The translations under genes and the position numbers were made by a program. From NCBI GenBank assembly GCA_963989385.1, contig OZ022501.1, positions 82,134,979 through 82,198,978 of the forward strand: DNA of 64,000 nt. The letters run 5' to 3'. Source of the stretch: Ctena decussata (Eukaryota > Mollusca > Bivalvia > Lucinida > Lucinidae). Under the pieces are notes generated by a model. It did not search any database. It had not been told where the DNA came from and was given only the letters and a program-made list of their open reading frames with translations. Shown here in pieces: positions 45,688 through 57,608 of the stretch. Numbering within the stretch: position 1 is the stretch's first letter; each line of letters opens with the position of its first letter.

Positions 45688-46861
45688 TGTGGCTGTCACA
45701 CAGTGACGTATAGCACCAGCGTATGCCGACGTATGAGAAATTTAGCAAACACGCTGGTGTACGTTGAATAAGTTAGGGGTACGTTATGAACAAGTTACGA
45801 GCACGCTCACATACGTTGGTATAAGTTGTTGTACGTCGAATGCGGCCAAAAATTTTGTGCATGCATAAAATTTTCAGCGTACGCCGACGTATTATTTATA
45901 AGTTAGTCATACGTTTGGTGTACGCGACAGGTAAGTTATGCGTACGTTCATGCACGTAACTTGTAAGTTAATCATACTTTGACGTACGTCGGCAGCCAGC
46001 AGGTCCATTGTGTAGCGTACGCGTAACTTGTTTCTAACTTATGGGTAACTTACCTGTAACATATACCGAACGTATCCAGAACGTATCCAACCTATGCCTG
46101 ACGACCTTAGAACTTATTCAACGTGTCACGAACGCACTGAGCGTATTTAGGTAACATAACCGCCTGCGGCCTGGGCTTCAGCTATATATGTTGGATACAG
46201 ATCAGCAATTCATCACTTTTAAATAAGGAATCTTCTTGGACTGCTTCTGCTTGTCGTGTTGGGGCTTGAGAGGGGGTTTAGTACTTCAGATGCCACCACA
46301 GCTGCTGCAGATGCCGCCACGGATACCACTAAAAAGCATTGGAGTCTGCGCGAGAGGGAGGTTGGCTACCATCGTAGGCACGGCAGTCGGGTGATGACTG
46401 GGACGACGGTAGGCATGCAGGTGGTAAAGATGGAGTTTTCTTGGGTCAGCTATTACCTGCAAAGTTCTCTAATTTTCGTTTTTAGGCATGTACATCGATC
46501 CACGTCCACTACAATAAAAAGTGTTGTAGAGAGCCGTCGCTTTACATCTGATCGTCGAAGCACGCTCCAACACGCTATACATAAGGTCGGCGCAAGTTAG
46601 ACTAACGTTGTGCATGCGTTCGGCATAAGACAAGAACGCTACAGATACGCTGGGAACACGCTGTTATACGCTTGAATAAGTTATGTATACGCTAGGGATA
46701 AGTTGTGAGAAAGTTATTCATACGTTTCAGTACGCTATGTGTGCGTTCCAAAGCCGGCTGCTGTTTGATGTTTTAATTTATCTCCAGCGTATGCCAGCGT
46801 ATTGGATAAATTTTCATACGTCGGCATACGTTGTCTGAAACGTTGTAGTGTGACAGGGCCT
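45688..46861. mobile_element. 1.17-kb TIR element, PIF/Harbinger-like by TSD
   Basis: The outer ends are related inverted repeats: the left has GGCTGTCACACAGTGACG then GCGTATGCCGACGTATGAGA, and the right end reads inward as GGCCCTGTCACACTACAACG then GCATACGTTG-type words. TTA flanks both ends (45685-45687, 46862-46864), which fits the TWA target of PIF/Harbinger elements. Within, dozens of short words of the TACGY, TAAGTTA and AACTTRT type recur in both orientations in the outer 400 bases on each side. A frame at 46256-46600 sits in the centre. The superfamily is tentative. Confidence 0.65.
46256..46600 (+). CDS. unrecognised central frame of the TIR element
   Basis: A 114-codon frame in the only part of the TIR element that is free of the subterminal repeat words. 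It begins with an Ala/Thr-rich segment (TAAADAATDTT) followed by a basic stretch (LREREVGYHRRHGSR). About 75 bases upstream of the start there is a TATA-like word (CTATATATG at about 46181). I recognise no transposase motif. It may be the decayed first exon of a transposase or a chance frame. Confidence 0.2.
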   Translation: MLGLERGFSTSDATTAAADAATDTTKKHWSLREREVGYHRRHGSRVMTGTTVGMQVVKMEFSWVSYYLQSSLIFVFRHVHRSTSTTIKSVVESRRFTSDRRSTLQHAIHKVGAS

Positions 46862-46864
46862 TTA

Positions 46865-47717
46865 CATTGTTTTTGTCAGCTGATGTTATTTGACACAAAT
46901 GTTAATTTTATCTCAAAACATCGTTTTTGATATCAAGTAGAAACATCGTGATTTTATATATCTTGCCATGTCATTGTATTTGATGCGTTGTTTTTAGATC
47001 TAGCATTTTATTGCGACGTATTTGTTTTAGTTCTAAATCTGACTGCCTTGACATCAGATATAATTATGCCCTAGTCAAAAACCATGTTTGTTTTTATCTT
47101 ATCATCAATTTATCATGTTTTATCAAATGTCGTCGCGCGTGCCACTGTTGTAGGTTATCTAAATGTAAACATGATGTTGCTACAAAGTCGGTACATCTGT
47201 TTAACATTTAATCCGAAATACTTACTTAGAGGGACATAAAACATAGACAACCTAACATCATCTACTTAACACCTAACACGCCAAAAAAATGAAAATAGTT
47301 ATACTTGCAAACAGCCTAGATCCATATTTGTCGGATCAGCTAGAGGACGGCTCACCTAGAGCCACACTGTTTGACCAGATCCTTGGATGTTGTTTGAAAT
47401 TTTGCAGGCGTAAATTGTGTTGTCTGTTTTTTCGCTTTAAAGGTTTAAAGCCTGTCTCAATGTACGCGCCTTTTAAATGGTAATTCGAAAGCAGAGATGA
47501 AAGTCAAGTGATGGAATAAGCCGCTTTTACCTTTAAAAAAGGAATGCAAGGCGCCTGTAAATTATAACATAAACAGTATTAAAGAAGATAAAAGACAATT
47601 TTAAAACATGTTTCTGTTCGATCAAAATATCTAAATAAAAAAGAAAAGAAGAAAGGGATAAAATGAAATAAATAAAAGAACTCTGTTTTTGTATATTTTG
47701 TTTACTTATTATTTTTG
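46865..47717. other. non-genic interval
   Basis: Frames at 47011-47211 and 47289-47483 show no domain feature. Nothing else recognised. Confidence 0.4.
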
Positions 47718-48690
47718 TTATGCCCCCAACTTCGGAGAAGTTGAGGGGGCATATTGGTTTGGGCATATCCGTCCGTCTGTCTGTCCATAACGCTTTTACG
47801 CAGCTAGGAAACTCAAGAACCGCTCATGCTAGGATCTTGAAATGTTATACGTGGCATGTACATGAAAAATAAGCAGACACATTTTTTTTTTCTTTTTTCC
47901 GCTGGTCATGTATTTCTAGAGTTATGCTCCTTTTTTTGACTTAGTGCATTGTAAGCCGATGGTACCTTGTTAACAAAATACCTCGAGAACCCCTGATGCT
48001 AGGATCATGATTTTTTGCACGAAGGCATTGCCTATGGAGTAGATGATCTGAATAACTTTTGAAAAAAATCATGAATTTTTGACCGAGTTTTGCCCCTTTT
48101 TAACTTAGTGCATTGTAAGCAAATGGAACCTTGTTAGCAAAATATCTCGGGAACCCCTGATGTTAAAACCATGATTTTTTGCAGGAAGACATTGCCCCAG
48201 GCGTAGATGACCTGATTAACTTTTGCAAAAAAATCGTGAATTTTCACCGAGTTATGCCCCCTTTTCAACATAGTACATTGTAAGTCTATGGAACCTTGTT
48301 AACAAAATATCTCGAGAACCCCTGATGCTAGGATTATGATTTTTGCAGGAAGACATTGTCCAAGGTGTAGATGACCTGATTAACTTTTGAAAAAAAAAGT
48401 GAATTTTTGACCGAGTTATGTCCCTTTTTCAACTAAGTGCATTTAAGCCTATGGAACCTTGTTAACAAAATATCTTGAGAGCCCCTGATGCTAGGATCAT
48501 GATTTTTTGCAGGAAGACATTGTCCAAGGTGCAGATGACCTGATTAACTTTAAAAAAAGTTATTTTTTGACCCAGTTAAGCCCCTTTTTCGACCTAGTGC
48601 ATTGAAGCCTATGGTTCAAAAGTACCCTTACATACGGTCAAGAACCGTTAGAGATAGGAACTTGAAATTTTATGTGTGGCATGTGCATGA
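47718..48690 (+). mobile_element. terminal hairpin plus 164-bp tandem array
   Basis: Starts with a near-perfect hairpin (TATGCCCCCAACTTCG GAGA and AAGTTGAGGGGGCATA) followed by CCGTCCGTCTGTCTGTCC. About five tandem units follow: the word CCCCTGATGCTAGGATCATG or a variant is at about 47990, 48154, 48319 and 48482 (periods 163-165), with a more diverged unit at 47826. The layout (hairpin, CCGTCC/GGACGG tract, 150-165-bp tandem core) parallels the element at 42223-43862 although the sequences differ. I did not find a matching right end. Confidence 0.6.
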
Positions 48691-49170
48691 AGAATAAGCC
48701 GAGCTTGTGAACAAAATATCCGAAGAACTGCTTATAATTAATAAGCTAGGTTCCTTATATTTGGCTACAGTTACAGACTCAGATGTAGAGGAACCGGTTA
48801 ATACCCCTTTTTGACATTAATAATGGGATGAACCCTCTTTAGAAGCAAGCATAAGGTTGGAGGCATAGTGTTTCATAAACACTTTTTAGTTTAGTTTTGT
48901 TTTGTCAAGGACAATTCAGAAAGTCAAAATTGCTGTGTCTTACATTTTGTATAAAAGCAACTTTATTTCAATAGTACATGGTCTCCTGTTAGATGCTAAA
49001 TATATAAATGAAGCCAAAAGTTACAGTTTACAATGACATTGCCTTCAGACCCTGTTGAATTATTGTTTCTACGGATATTATGTTTAGGGGCAAAATAATA
49101 ATTCGGAACAATATAAAAAGGTTATAACATTAACAACATATGGACGCAGCGGTTAAATCCGATTTACAAA
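48691..49170. other. non-genic interval
   Basis: Nothing recognised. Confidence 0.4.
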
Positions 49171-49330
49171 GCAAAGTAGTTAAGCATGCATGCAATTTGT
49201 CGCAAAGCATCCATGATAGCAAAGTAGATAAGCATGCATGCAATTTGCCGCATAGCATAGCATCAATGATGGAAAATCGTATTCGCATGCATGCAATTTG
49301 CCGCATAGCATCCATGATAGAAAAGGAGTT
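49171..49330 (+). repeat. 48-bp minisatellite, ~3 units
   Basis: Units of the type GCATGCATGCAATTTGCCGC then ATAGCATCCATGATAGAAAA then GTAGTTAA. Because 48 is divisible by three, open frames arise on both strands with a 16-residue period. They are not evidence of a protein. Confidence 0.9.
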
Positions 49331-50356
49331 ACAGACACATTTTTTCTCTTATTAAAGTAGGGTGGCACAAAATAATATCCCCAATAAACAGTTCTTAGGG
49401 CCATAGCTCACATCAAAGGCTTATCTTATCTAGGTGATTATGAGGGGATTAAGACAGTGATAAAACCCTATGAGGGGGGCCAAATAAGGGGAGTCTGCAA
49501 TTATCCTGCTTGTGCATCTAAAAATAAATAGATAAGATAAAGACAAATAATTAATTCATGATATACGAAACCTGTATATCTATTTGTATTGTTTTATTCT
49601 GATCTGATTTAAGGTAATGACTGTATATTTTCTCATTTGATAAATTTAAAAGCTCATTATTTGTTAAGGTAACTGCAAACAAAAATGTATTTTATTGCCT
49701 TGAAACTTAATATAATTTAAAATTTCTGGCTTTTTTCTCAAACAGTAAAATATGTTTTTGTAAAAAAAGAAAATGTGACAAGTTTGCATCAAAATCAGTT
49801 GTTACATCAGTGTAGTCTGATCTGGGTTCATTTATGCTTTTGAGCAGTGCAGGCTGATTTGAAAAGTCATTGTTAACATAACTTTTATGTGGACAGTAAA
49901 TATTCAAATCAGTCATCAAATCTGTTTAGACTGTTCAGGGATTTCATTTATTTAATTTATATTATTTTTTTTTGTATTCTTGAATTTCCATGAAACTCAT
50001 ACTTTTCATGCGGAAGACTTAGATAGACTGCACAGACTGCTCTGAGTCTTATGTGTGCACGATTTTGTAGTATATGAGTACCTATTTTGATTATCAATTC
50101 GTAAAAAAAATGTCTTTCAGCAAATGATGGTATTTTTTTTTTATACATTATTCGTTATGGCTCTTAAACAACACAGTCTGACTCAGTTTTATCCTGTTCA
50201 AAACTACATGTATATTCTATTTCCTTGACAGCTGATTTCCCTTTACCTGGCCTGATACCTGTATTTGAGTCACAACTCTTCCAGATGGTCTTGTCTCTGA
50301 GCAGCTTGTTTCAATAAACGGTCATTAGGGTATTATGCAATCAGAATGTGTCTTTA
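49331..50356. other. non-genic interval between the two minisatellite arrays
   Basis: Nothing recognised. This ~1-kb block separates two arrays of the same 48-bp unit, so it may have been inserted into one original array. Confidence 0.4.
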
Positions 50357-50590
50357 AACATGCAATGCAATTTGCCGTATATCATCCCTGATAGAAAAGT
50401 AGTAAAGCAAGCATGAAATTTGCCGCATAACATCCATGATAGAAAAGTAGTTAAGCATGCATGCAGTTTGCCGCATAGCATCCATGATAGAAAAGTGGCA
50501 AAGCATGCATGCAATTTGCCGCATAGCATCCATGATAATAAAGTAGTTAAGCATGCAAGCAATTTGCCGCATAGTATCCATGATGGATGC
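50357..50590 (+). repeat. 48-bp minisatellite, ~5 units
   Basis: Same unit as 49171-49330 (AATTTGCCGCATAGCATCCA in most units), with a few substitutions between units. Confidence 0.92.
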
Positions 50591-50593
50591 AAA

Positions 50594-50702
50594 TAGTATA
50601 AAAGACGATGATCTAGAATAATAGTCTAAATCGATCCCAAATTTTAGATTTCTCAGAATCTATCCTCTGATCTCAAAGGATGTAAATGAAATATAATCTT
50701 AA
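50594..50702 (+). repeat. dispersed repeat (partner at 59269-59376)
   Basis: TATAAAAGACGATGATCTAG and TTTAGATTTCTCAGAAT and CCTCTGATCTCAAAGGA occur in the same order at both places, with scattered differences. Class unknown. Confidence 0.75.
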
Positions 50703-50914
50703 GCCGGCTTTTATGGCGACACAGGTAGAGTGGTTGGCTTTTTGCGAAGTCAAGCAAAGGAAAACGCGGTTAGTACCTAGATGGGTGACCGATTGATTGA
50801 CCTGTGGACGACCCAACAAACGCTATATTCGTATGTTATGTAATCGTTAACTTATCCCAGTAAACAGTCTTCTCTAGCTAAGGTGTCTGTCACAGAGTTT
50901 CATCAGAGGATGCA

Positions 50915-51188
50915 TGCCGGGCCGCGTAGCGCAATCGGTAGGGCACCTGACTTATAAATCAGCGGTCCTGGGTTCGAAACCCGGTCTGGCCACATACCTT
51001 CGTTTCTCCTTCCGCTGATTCAAGAAGGGCAGTTGTCAGTTACTGGCGAAAGTATGTGCACTTAGTACTGGTTAACCGCATAGGAGGTCTAAGCCTGCCC
51101 AGGAATAGTGTGGTTAGGTTAACTGACCATCCCGACATGACCTTAGTTGTTTACCGTGGACGTTAAACATTAAATCAACCAACCAAAA
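50915..51188 (+). mobile_element. tRNA-derived SINE (family C), copy 2, with 15-bp TSD
   Basis: 274 bases, the same length as the copy at 43141 and nearly identical to it outside the anticodon region (CTGACTTATAAATCAG here). The flanking duplication is TCATCAGAGGATGCA (50900-50914) and TCATCAGCGGATGCA (51189-51203), with one mismatch. Acceptor pairing GGCCGCG with TCTGGCC is weakened. A and B boxes are present. Confidence 0.93.
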
Positions 51189-51341
51189 TCATCAGCGGAT
51201 GCAGTATTACAGGTACCTTGATTTCGAGGCATTTAAAGTGCTGTTTAGTTTTGCTCTGCAGTTGTTCAAGTAATAGAACTGATTTTCAACGTCTATGAAA
51301 ATACGATACAGAAAGCTAATCACTGATCACAATTTTCTTTT

Positions 51342-51596
51342 ATGAGGGCAGAAAGAAAGTTTCACAGGATACAGAAGAGTTTGGTGGCAACATTTACTGA
51401 TGATGTTTCAAATTCTGCAGATACTTTTGTGCGTGCGTGGCCATATGTTCTCTGTATCTTGATTATTTGTAATCTTAGTTGTTTCCAACTATGGTTTGAG
51501 GGCTGGATTTGGATTTTGATTGTTTCAGTTCCTGGTCTTTGCATACTTTTTACTTTTAGAAACAAATTGATATATTTTAACTTAGGCATTCAATGA
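51342..51596 (+). CDS. small hydrophobic frame, hypothetical
   Basis: An 84-codon frame: a basic N-terminus (MRAERKFHRIQK), an acidic/polar segment, then two hydrophobic stretches (residues ~34-45 PYVLCILIICNL and ~54-70 WIWILIVSVPGLCILFTF) that could span a membrane. A polyadenylation-like AATAAA lies about 20 bases after the stop (51619-51624). I recognise no family. The segment 51488-51555 is almost identical to 31221-31288 inside a TIR transposon, where this frame is interrupted by a stop. This could be a gene fragment, a small gene or a repeat. Confidence 0.25.
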   Translation: MRAERKFHRIQKSLVATFTDDVSNSADTFVRAWPYVLCILIICNLSCFQLWFEGWIWILIVSVPGLCILFTFRNKLIYFNLGIQ

Positions 51597-51709
51597 AAAT
51601 TAAGATCAATTTTGATGAAATAAAGATTATAGTATTCAGGAATAGGGGGTACCTAAAGCCTTTGGGACTCGGGTCAATTATAGTTTATACAAATCACAAC
51701 CATGCGTTG

Positions 51710-54700
51710 ACCTTTTCCTAATTTATGGCAATGTTAACTTTTTCAAACATCTTCTCCTCTGAAGCCACAGGACCGATTGAAGCTGTATTTCCTATTGAGC
51801 TTAACTGGGTCAAAAGAAACAAAGTATGTTCAGATGGTCTTGGTCACATGACCAAGATGGCAACCACGCCCATATACGGTAAAACCCCTTAAAAGTCTTC
51901 AACTCCAGAGCCAAAGGCCAAATGACCTTGTGGCTTGGTATGCAGCATTTGGGACTCATGCCCATTAGAGTGGCATGCACTAATTATAAAAATATGTACG
52001 CTGATATTGGGTAATGCTAAATAGAAGATATTTGAGTTTTCAGGGTAAGATCGAGTTTTATTTCACTGATTGAGCACCAAAAGCAGTATTTTCATCAGTA
52101 GCAAAGCCATGAGTGAAAAAAAAATTGGTGTTCATGAGTGAAATAAAAATCGATCTTAAATTGAACTAGTCAACTTTTCTGTTTCTTTCATGCTTTAAAG
52201 TTGCAATTTAGTTTATTCCAATACGTCAGCCATCATGACAAGAGACACAACTTTTTTTAGCTGTTTTGCGTCAAATTTGATGCTTCCAGCGAGTTAACTG
52301 GGTATACGATTGGTTTCAAACCTTTTGCAACTGAAAAATAGCTTGAAATTTCTTTTTGATGAACAGAATTCCGGAAATTTGCCAAGAACGAAAACAGGTG
52401 ACTAAGGTGGGCTGGCGTTGCGTTCATTCACAGTGTTGTGTAAGCGCATTTAGTAATGTCATTAACGTCGTAATGACGTGCAAAACATGCGTGACCTAAT
52501 TTATATCAAGCCGGATAAGCTGTAGCCGGTTTATGAAGAAATAAATGAGACTATATCACGAAAATAATATTTTTGAAACAGTGAAATCAGTGAAGCCTTA
52601 ATGGGATGGTGGAACGACAGTTTATTCGCAGGGTCTGGGTCACAGGACCAAGATGGCCGCCACGCCCATTTATGGTAAAAACCTTTCAAGTATCTTCTTC
52701 TGCAGAAACGAAAGGCCTTTTAACTTGAATATTGGTTTGTCGCATAGTTTGTACAAATGATGACCGTAGATGAACCTTGACCAAATTTATGGGAAGGTCA
52801 ACTTTTGTAGGTTATGCTTTTATATGGGAAAATGCTTAAACAGGGGGTTTCTCAGAAACTATTTAAGTCTAAGGTATAATAATTGGTATGTATGGTTAAC
52901 TTAATGAGGAAATGAAGATATTATGTTGCTAAAGGTCAAGATTATTCTTTGACCTTTGTTGAAGGTCACTGAGATTCTGTCGCCGGTCAACATTTTCAAA
53001 CTTTCCCCTCTGAAGTCCCTGGGTCGACTGAAGCCATGTTTCATATGAAGCCTCAGTGGCATGAAGGCGGGGCAGTGTTTGTTCAGATGGTTTTGGCCAC
53101 ATGACAAAGATGGTCCTTTGCCCATTTAAGGTAAAACCCCTTCAAAAAATTACTTTTCCAGAACCAAAAACAAAATTACATTGTGGCTTGGTATGTAGCG
53201 TTTGGGACTTGTGCCCATTATAGTTTGTACAAATCATGATCGTGCGTTGACCTTGACCTAATTTATGGCAATTTTAACTTTTTCAAACATCTTCTCCTCT
53301 GAAGCCTCTGGGCCGATTGAAGCCGTGTTTCATATTGAGCTTCACTGGGTCAAAGGAAGCAAAGTTTGTTCAGATGGTCTTGGTTACATGACCAATATGG
53401 AAACCACACCCATATACGGAAAAACCCTTTCAAAATATTCTTCTCCAGAGCCAAAGGCCCGTTGACCTTGTGGCTCGGTATGTAGCATTGGGGACTCATA
53501 CCCATTAGAGTTGTACAGATCTTGACCGTGCGTGGAACGTGACCTGATTTATGGAAATGTCAACATTTCTACATTATGCTTTCATATGGGAAATACTTAA
53601 ACAGGGGATTTCTCAGAAACTATTAAAATGTGGTAAGCTAAATAAGCAAATGGAGATATTATGGTGCTAATGGTTAGGGTCACTCTTTGGTCTTTATTCA
53701 AGGTCAGTAAGATTCTGTCGACCATCAACATTTTCAACCATCTTCTCCGCTGAAACAACTTAGCCGATTGAAGTCATATTTCATATAAAGCTTCACTTGG
53801 TCAAATAAACCAAAGTTTGTTCAGATGGTCTTGGTCACATGACCAAGATGGCCGCCACGCAAAAACCCTTCAAAAATCTTTACCAGAACCAAAGACCCAA
53901 CGACCTTCTGGCTTGGTATATAGCATTTGGCAATCGGGCCCATCCTAGATTATACAAATCATGACAGTGCGTTGATCTTTACCGAATTTATGGCAATGTC
54001 AACGCTGCTGCGTTATGCTTTTATATAGAAAATGCTAAAAATGTGGATTTCTCAGAAACTATATAAGTCTGTCTAAGGTACAATATTTGGTATATATGGT
54101 AAAATAAACATGCAAACGACGATCTTATGTTGCTAAAAGTCACTGTGATTCTGTCGCCCGACAACATTTTTCCAAACATCTTCTCCTCTGAAGCCTCTGG
54201 GCCGATTAAAGCCATATTTCATATGGAGCTTCGAGGAGTCAAAGAAAACAAAGTTAGTTCAGATGGTCTTGGTCACATGACCAAGTAGCCGCCACGCACA
54301 AATATGTTAAAAACCCTTCAAAAAATTCTCCAGAACCAAAGGTCCAATGACCTTGTGGCTTGGTATGTAGCATTGCGGACTCAGGCCTATCATAGTTTAT
54401 ACAAATCATGACCATGCATTGATCTTTGGCTTTTTAATGGCAAGATCAACTTTGCTACATTATGCTTCTATATTGGAACATGCTTAAACAGGGAATTTCT
54501 CAGAAACTATTTAAGTCTAAGGTATAATCTTTGGTGTATATATAGTAAACTTAATAAGCAAATGAAGATAATATGTTGCTGACGGTCAAGGTTATTCTTT
54601 AGCCTTTGTTCAAGGTTTCTGAGATTCTGTCGGACATCAACATTTTCAAACATCCTTTCCTCTGAAGCCTGAACCGATTAAAGCCATATTTCATACTGAG

Positions 54701-55010
54701 CTTCACTTGGTCAAAGGAAACAAAGTTTATTCAGATGGTCTTGGTCACATGACCAAGATGGCCGCCACGCCTATATATGGTAAAAACCCTTCAAGCATCT
54801 TCTCCAGCACCAAAGGCTTAATGACCTTGTGGTTTGATGTATACTCTTGGCGACTCAGGCCCATCATAATGTACAAATCATGCAATGATGTTGACCTAAG
54901 TTTTGGCAAGATCAACTTTGGTATGTTAAATTTTCTATATGGGACAATCCTTAACAACAGTGAATTGCATGGAATTTTTTTTAGCCTTGAAATAATAATT
55001 TGAAAATATG
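51710..55010 (+). repeat. tandem array of ~450-480-bp units, ~7 copies
   Basis: The word GGTCACATGACCAAGATGG or close variants marks units at about 51841, 52630, 53094, 53382, 53834, 54267 and 54743. Each unit also has CTTCTCCTCTGAAGCC, TGACCTTGTGGCTTGGTATG, AATTTATGGCAA, CTCAGAAACTATTTAAG and GATTCTGTCG in order. Typical spacing is 433-476 bp. One unit is shortened (288 bp) and the first interval (789 bp) contains about 330 bp of unrelated sequence (near 51990-52600). No conserved reading frame. Confidence 0.88.
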
Positions 55011-55257
55011 ATTAACTTAATGAATACATAAAGATGAAAGGTCACCAAAGGTCAAGATCATTGTCTAGAGCTTTGCTCAAACTTGACCATTGTCTAGAGC
55101 TTTGCTCAAAGCCACTGAGATTTTAAAATCAAACTATGAACCCCTCTAAAGCCACTGGTTTAAAATTTGTAAGAAATGAGCAAAATGACAAATTGTGTCT
55201 GTTGACAGTAGGGTCTCAGGTGAGCTACAGAACCATTGGTCCTCAGGTTTTTGTATT

Positions 55258-55444
55258 GGCGCCGTGATCGAGTGGTTAGAGAAGGTCGCGGGTTCGAATC
55301 CGTGTACCCTTTTCGAATCGGAAAAGGATAAGGCAGCGAAAGGAGAGGGATGGGCTCTGCCTTTCATATGTTGTGCCCGAGATACAGCGGGCCTCTAAGC
55401 CTCCACTGCCCCTACGGCCACTTGGCCTTGGGAAACCTTTACCT
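55258..55444 (+). mobile_element. tRNA-derived SINE (family A), copy 2
   Basis: Head GGCGCCGTGATCGAGTGGTT with B box GGTTCGAATCC, then AAAAGGATAAGGCAGCGAAA, CCACTGCCCCTACGGCC and GGGAAACCTTTACCTG, matching the copy at 26351. Shorter than that copy by a deletion between the A and B boxes, so the tRNA-like fold is lost. Confidence 0.88.
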
Positions 55445-55785
55445 GTATCAAAATGGCATCCATTATTGAAAAATTTCAAATTGTTTCGGAAATCATTTTA
55501 AAGAAAGGAGCTTCTTTCATACACACGATTAACTTAGCTCCATATCCGTATACATCAATAAAAATGATTTGTTCTATACATAAGAACCCAGGCGCCTTTT
55601 CTCGGGATGATGATAACAACGGTGCGTTTTGTATGATATTGTTGTATACGTGTTATAGACGTCTTACTGTGGAAATTATTTATACTTTTCTCCTATGCCA
55701 TCTGCGTATGGCCTGAGAATTGATTCTGAATAAAGTTTTGTTCTGTTCTGTTCTGTTCTGATTTGTTTTGTTTTGTTTTCTACAT
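55445..55785 (+). mobile_element. probable 3' terminus of a LINE with (TTCTG)n tail
   Basis: An open frame (55453-55716) ends shortly before AATAAAG (about 55729) and a tandem TTCTG tail (about 55736-55760) that degenerates into TTTTG. A stop, polyadenylation-like word and pentamer tail are the usual finish of CR1/L2/jockey-type LINEs. The protein has no domain I can name, so the assignment rests on the tail. It directly abuts the SINE. Confidence 0.4.
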
Positions 55786-55789
55786 TTTC

Positions 55790-56765
55790 ATTTGTAGTGA
55801 AATCTAATTGGTTCACATATTTTAGCATGGTTGCGACCAACCTTAAGTAAATATATTTATTTTCACAGTCTGAAATTTGCAGCTTAGAGAGATGTTTGTT
55901 GATACAGGGTTAAAGTTTTTGGGTGAAATAACAATAAGGTTAGCTTTTCTTCGTCTTTTATTGGATGGGTTATGTCATTAAAAATTTAATTCACTGTAAC
56001 TTTGCTTTTCACTCTTGCTTGGATGCAACCTAGCGAGCAAATGAAATATTTAAAACAGAAATATAACAAACAATACATTACATCATTTAAGACAAAATAC
56101 TTCTTTGATAAAAGTATCATTTGGATGGTTGAGTTCACTATCAAAGTGAATGGGTACACTTTAAGGAAAAACAACTCTGTTTTTTTTTTTGCCTCACTTC
56201 TCAAAGCGGGGTCCAATATTAACGGAAAAATCCCCAATAAACAAAATCTTTCCTTAAGAGTAGGCCCGTTTTGAAATGGCTTCGTCGTCTAGGGAAGCAA
56301 ACAGGAATCTATGAGTTGTTTCCATTTGTAAAATATGCCAGAAAAACATGGAGGTGTACTCATTCACCTTCATTCCGATCATAGCTGCATTACCATAACT
56401 ACCTGAAATTCATGCGTTGATAACCTTTGGAAACTGTTTAGTGGAAGTCAAACTAGCAAGCAGCATAAACTTCTAATATGCTATTGTAGTTAAGTAAATT
56501 AGTTTACAAGGCACATAATAAAATTTTTACAGCCTTCCAAAACGAATATATGTATTCTATTTACATATTTCTGTAAAACATTCTAATACATGCAGAAATT
56601 TATACATATTTCGATTAGATCTTTGGTTTGAAGAATTTTGCCCAGCAGTTTTACATTCTACTTGTTTTTCAAAAATTATGATTATTTTTACAAAAGTTGT
56701 AACATTGAATACAACAGAGTATTGGTGCAAAAGCAACAAAAACTCTGTGATAACGTTTCTCAGAG
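55790..56765. other. non-genic interval
   Basis: Short overlapping frames on both strands without features. Nothing else recognised. Confidence 0.4.
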
Positions 56766-56768
56766 GCA

Positions 56769-57557
56769 CAGTCAACTCTCCTTATCTCAAGTCGAAGTTT
56801 ATCTCAAACTACTGATATATCAAAGTAAATTTTCTGGTCCCAGAAAATTTACTTTGATATAGGAGATAACGGGAATCCCCGGAGTGACGTCATCAGATGA
56901 TCACGTGGGTAGATTGGTTGGCAAAAAGATAGCGACAGACAGTGGTCTTCTATGGAATTTTGCTGAAAATTAACCTCTGAAAAGCGTAAAATATAGTTTA
57001 GAAAGTTGCGAATAAATAGAAACCGATAAAACCAGTGCACATATTGTTTTAATCGCTTGTCGCGCGAAAAAAGAGAGTTATTTAATATTATTTAAAGTTA
57101 TTTAATTACTCGACATACATTGACTCGCTTCAGAACAGGACTTTTTCTCTTAATAACTTTGACTGTAAAAGAAAACTAAATAAATGAAATTAAAATACAA
57201 TAAATCGGAGGTACTATAGATCAGTATTTTAACCTTTTAACCTTTTCGACAATCAAGGTGATTATTAAATAGAACACGGGTAATAGAAAATGAAAGACAA
57301 TAAAATATAGAAACTTGTATCCAACGAGAAGTAATGCAAAATTAATAAAACATATTGATCTGATTTAGGGATAAGAAAATGTAAAAAATAAATAAGTAAA
57401 TGAATTTATATTCATGACTGCGATTCAAAAGAGAATGTTATAAAACGGTAAAGAATAATATACACGTATAAGCAGAGAACCTTAATTCTGTTTTGAAATT
57501 ACCACCAGTAATTAGCACATTATTTAGTCCGAGCTCATGACATTTGAACTACAAATT

Positions 57558-57608
<51 letters not shown>

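Noticed and set aside
49171..50590. CRISPR-like spacing of short repeats
   Set aside because: Units are contiguous with no unique spacers, and the genome is animal.
49130..50592. Frames with a 16-residue repeat (MDAMRQIACML type)
   Set aside because: The 48-bp DNA repeat is a multiple of three and lacks stops by chance. It is open on both strands and in more than one frame, so there is no evidence for a repeat protein.
50920..50994. Possible tRNA gene with ATA-type anticodon region
   Set aside because: Same SINE family. The acceptor stem is weakened and the B box altered.
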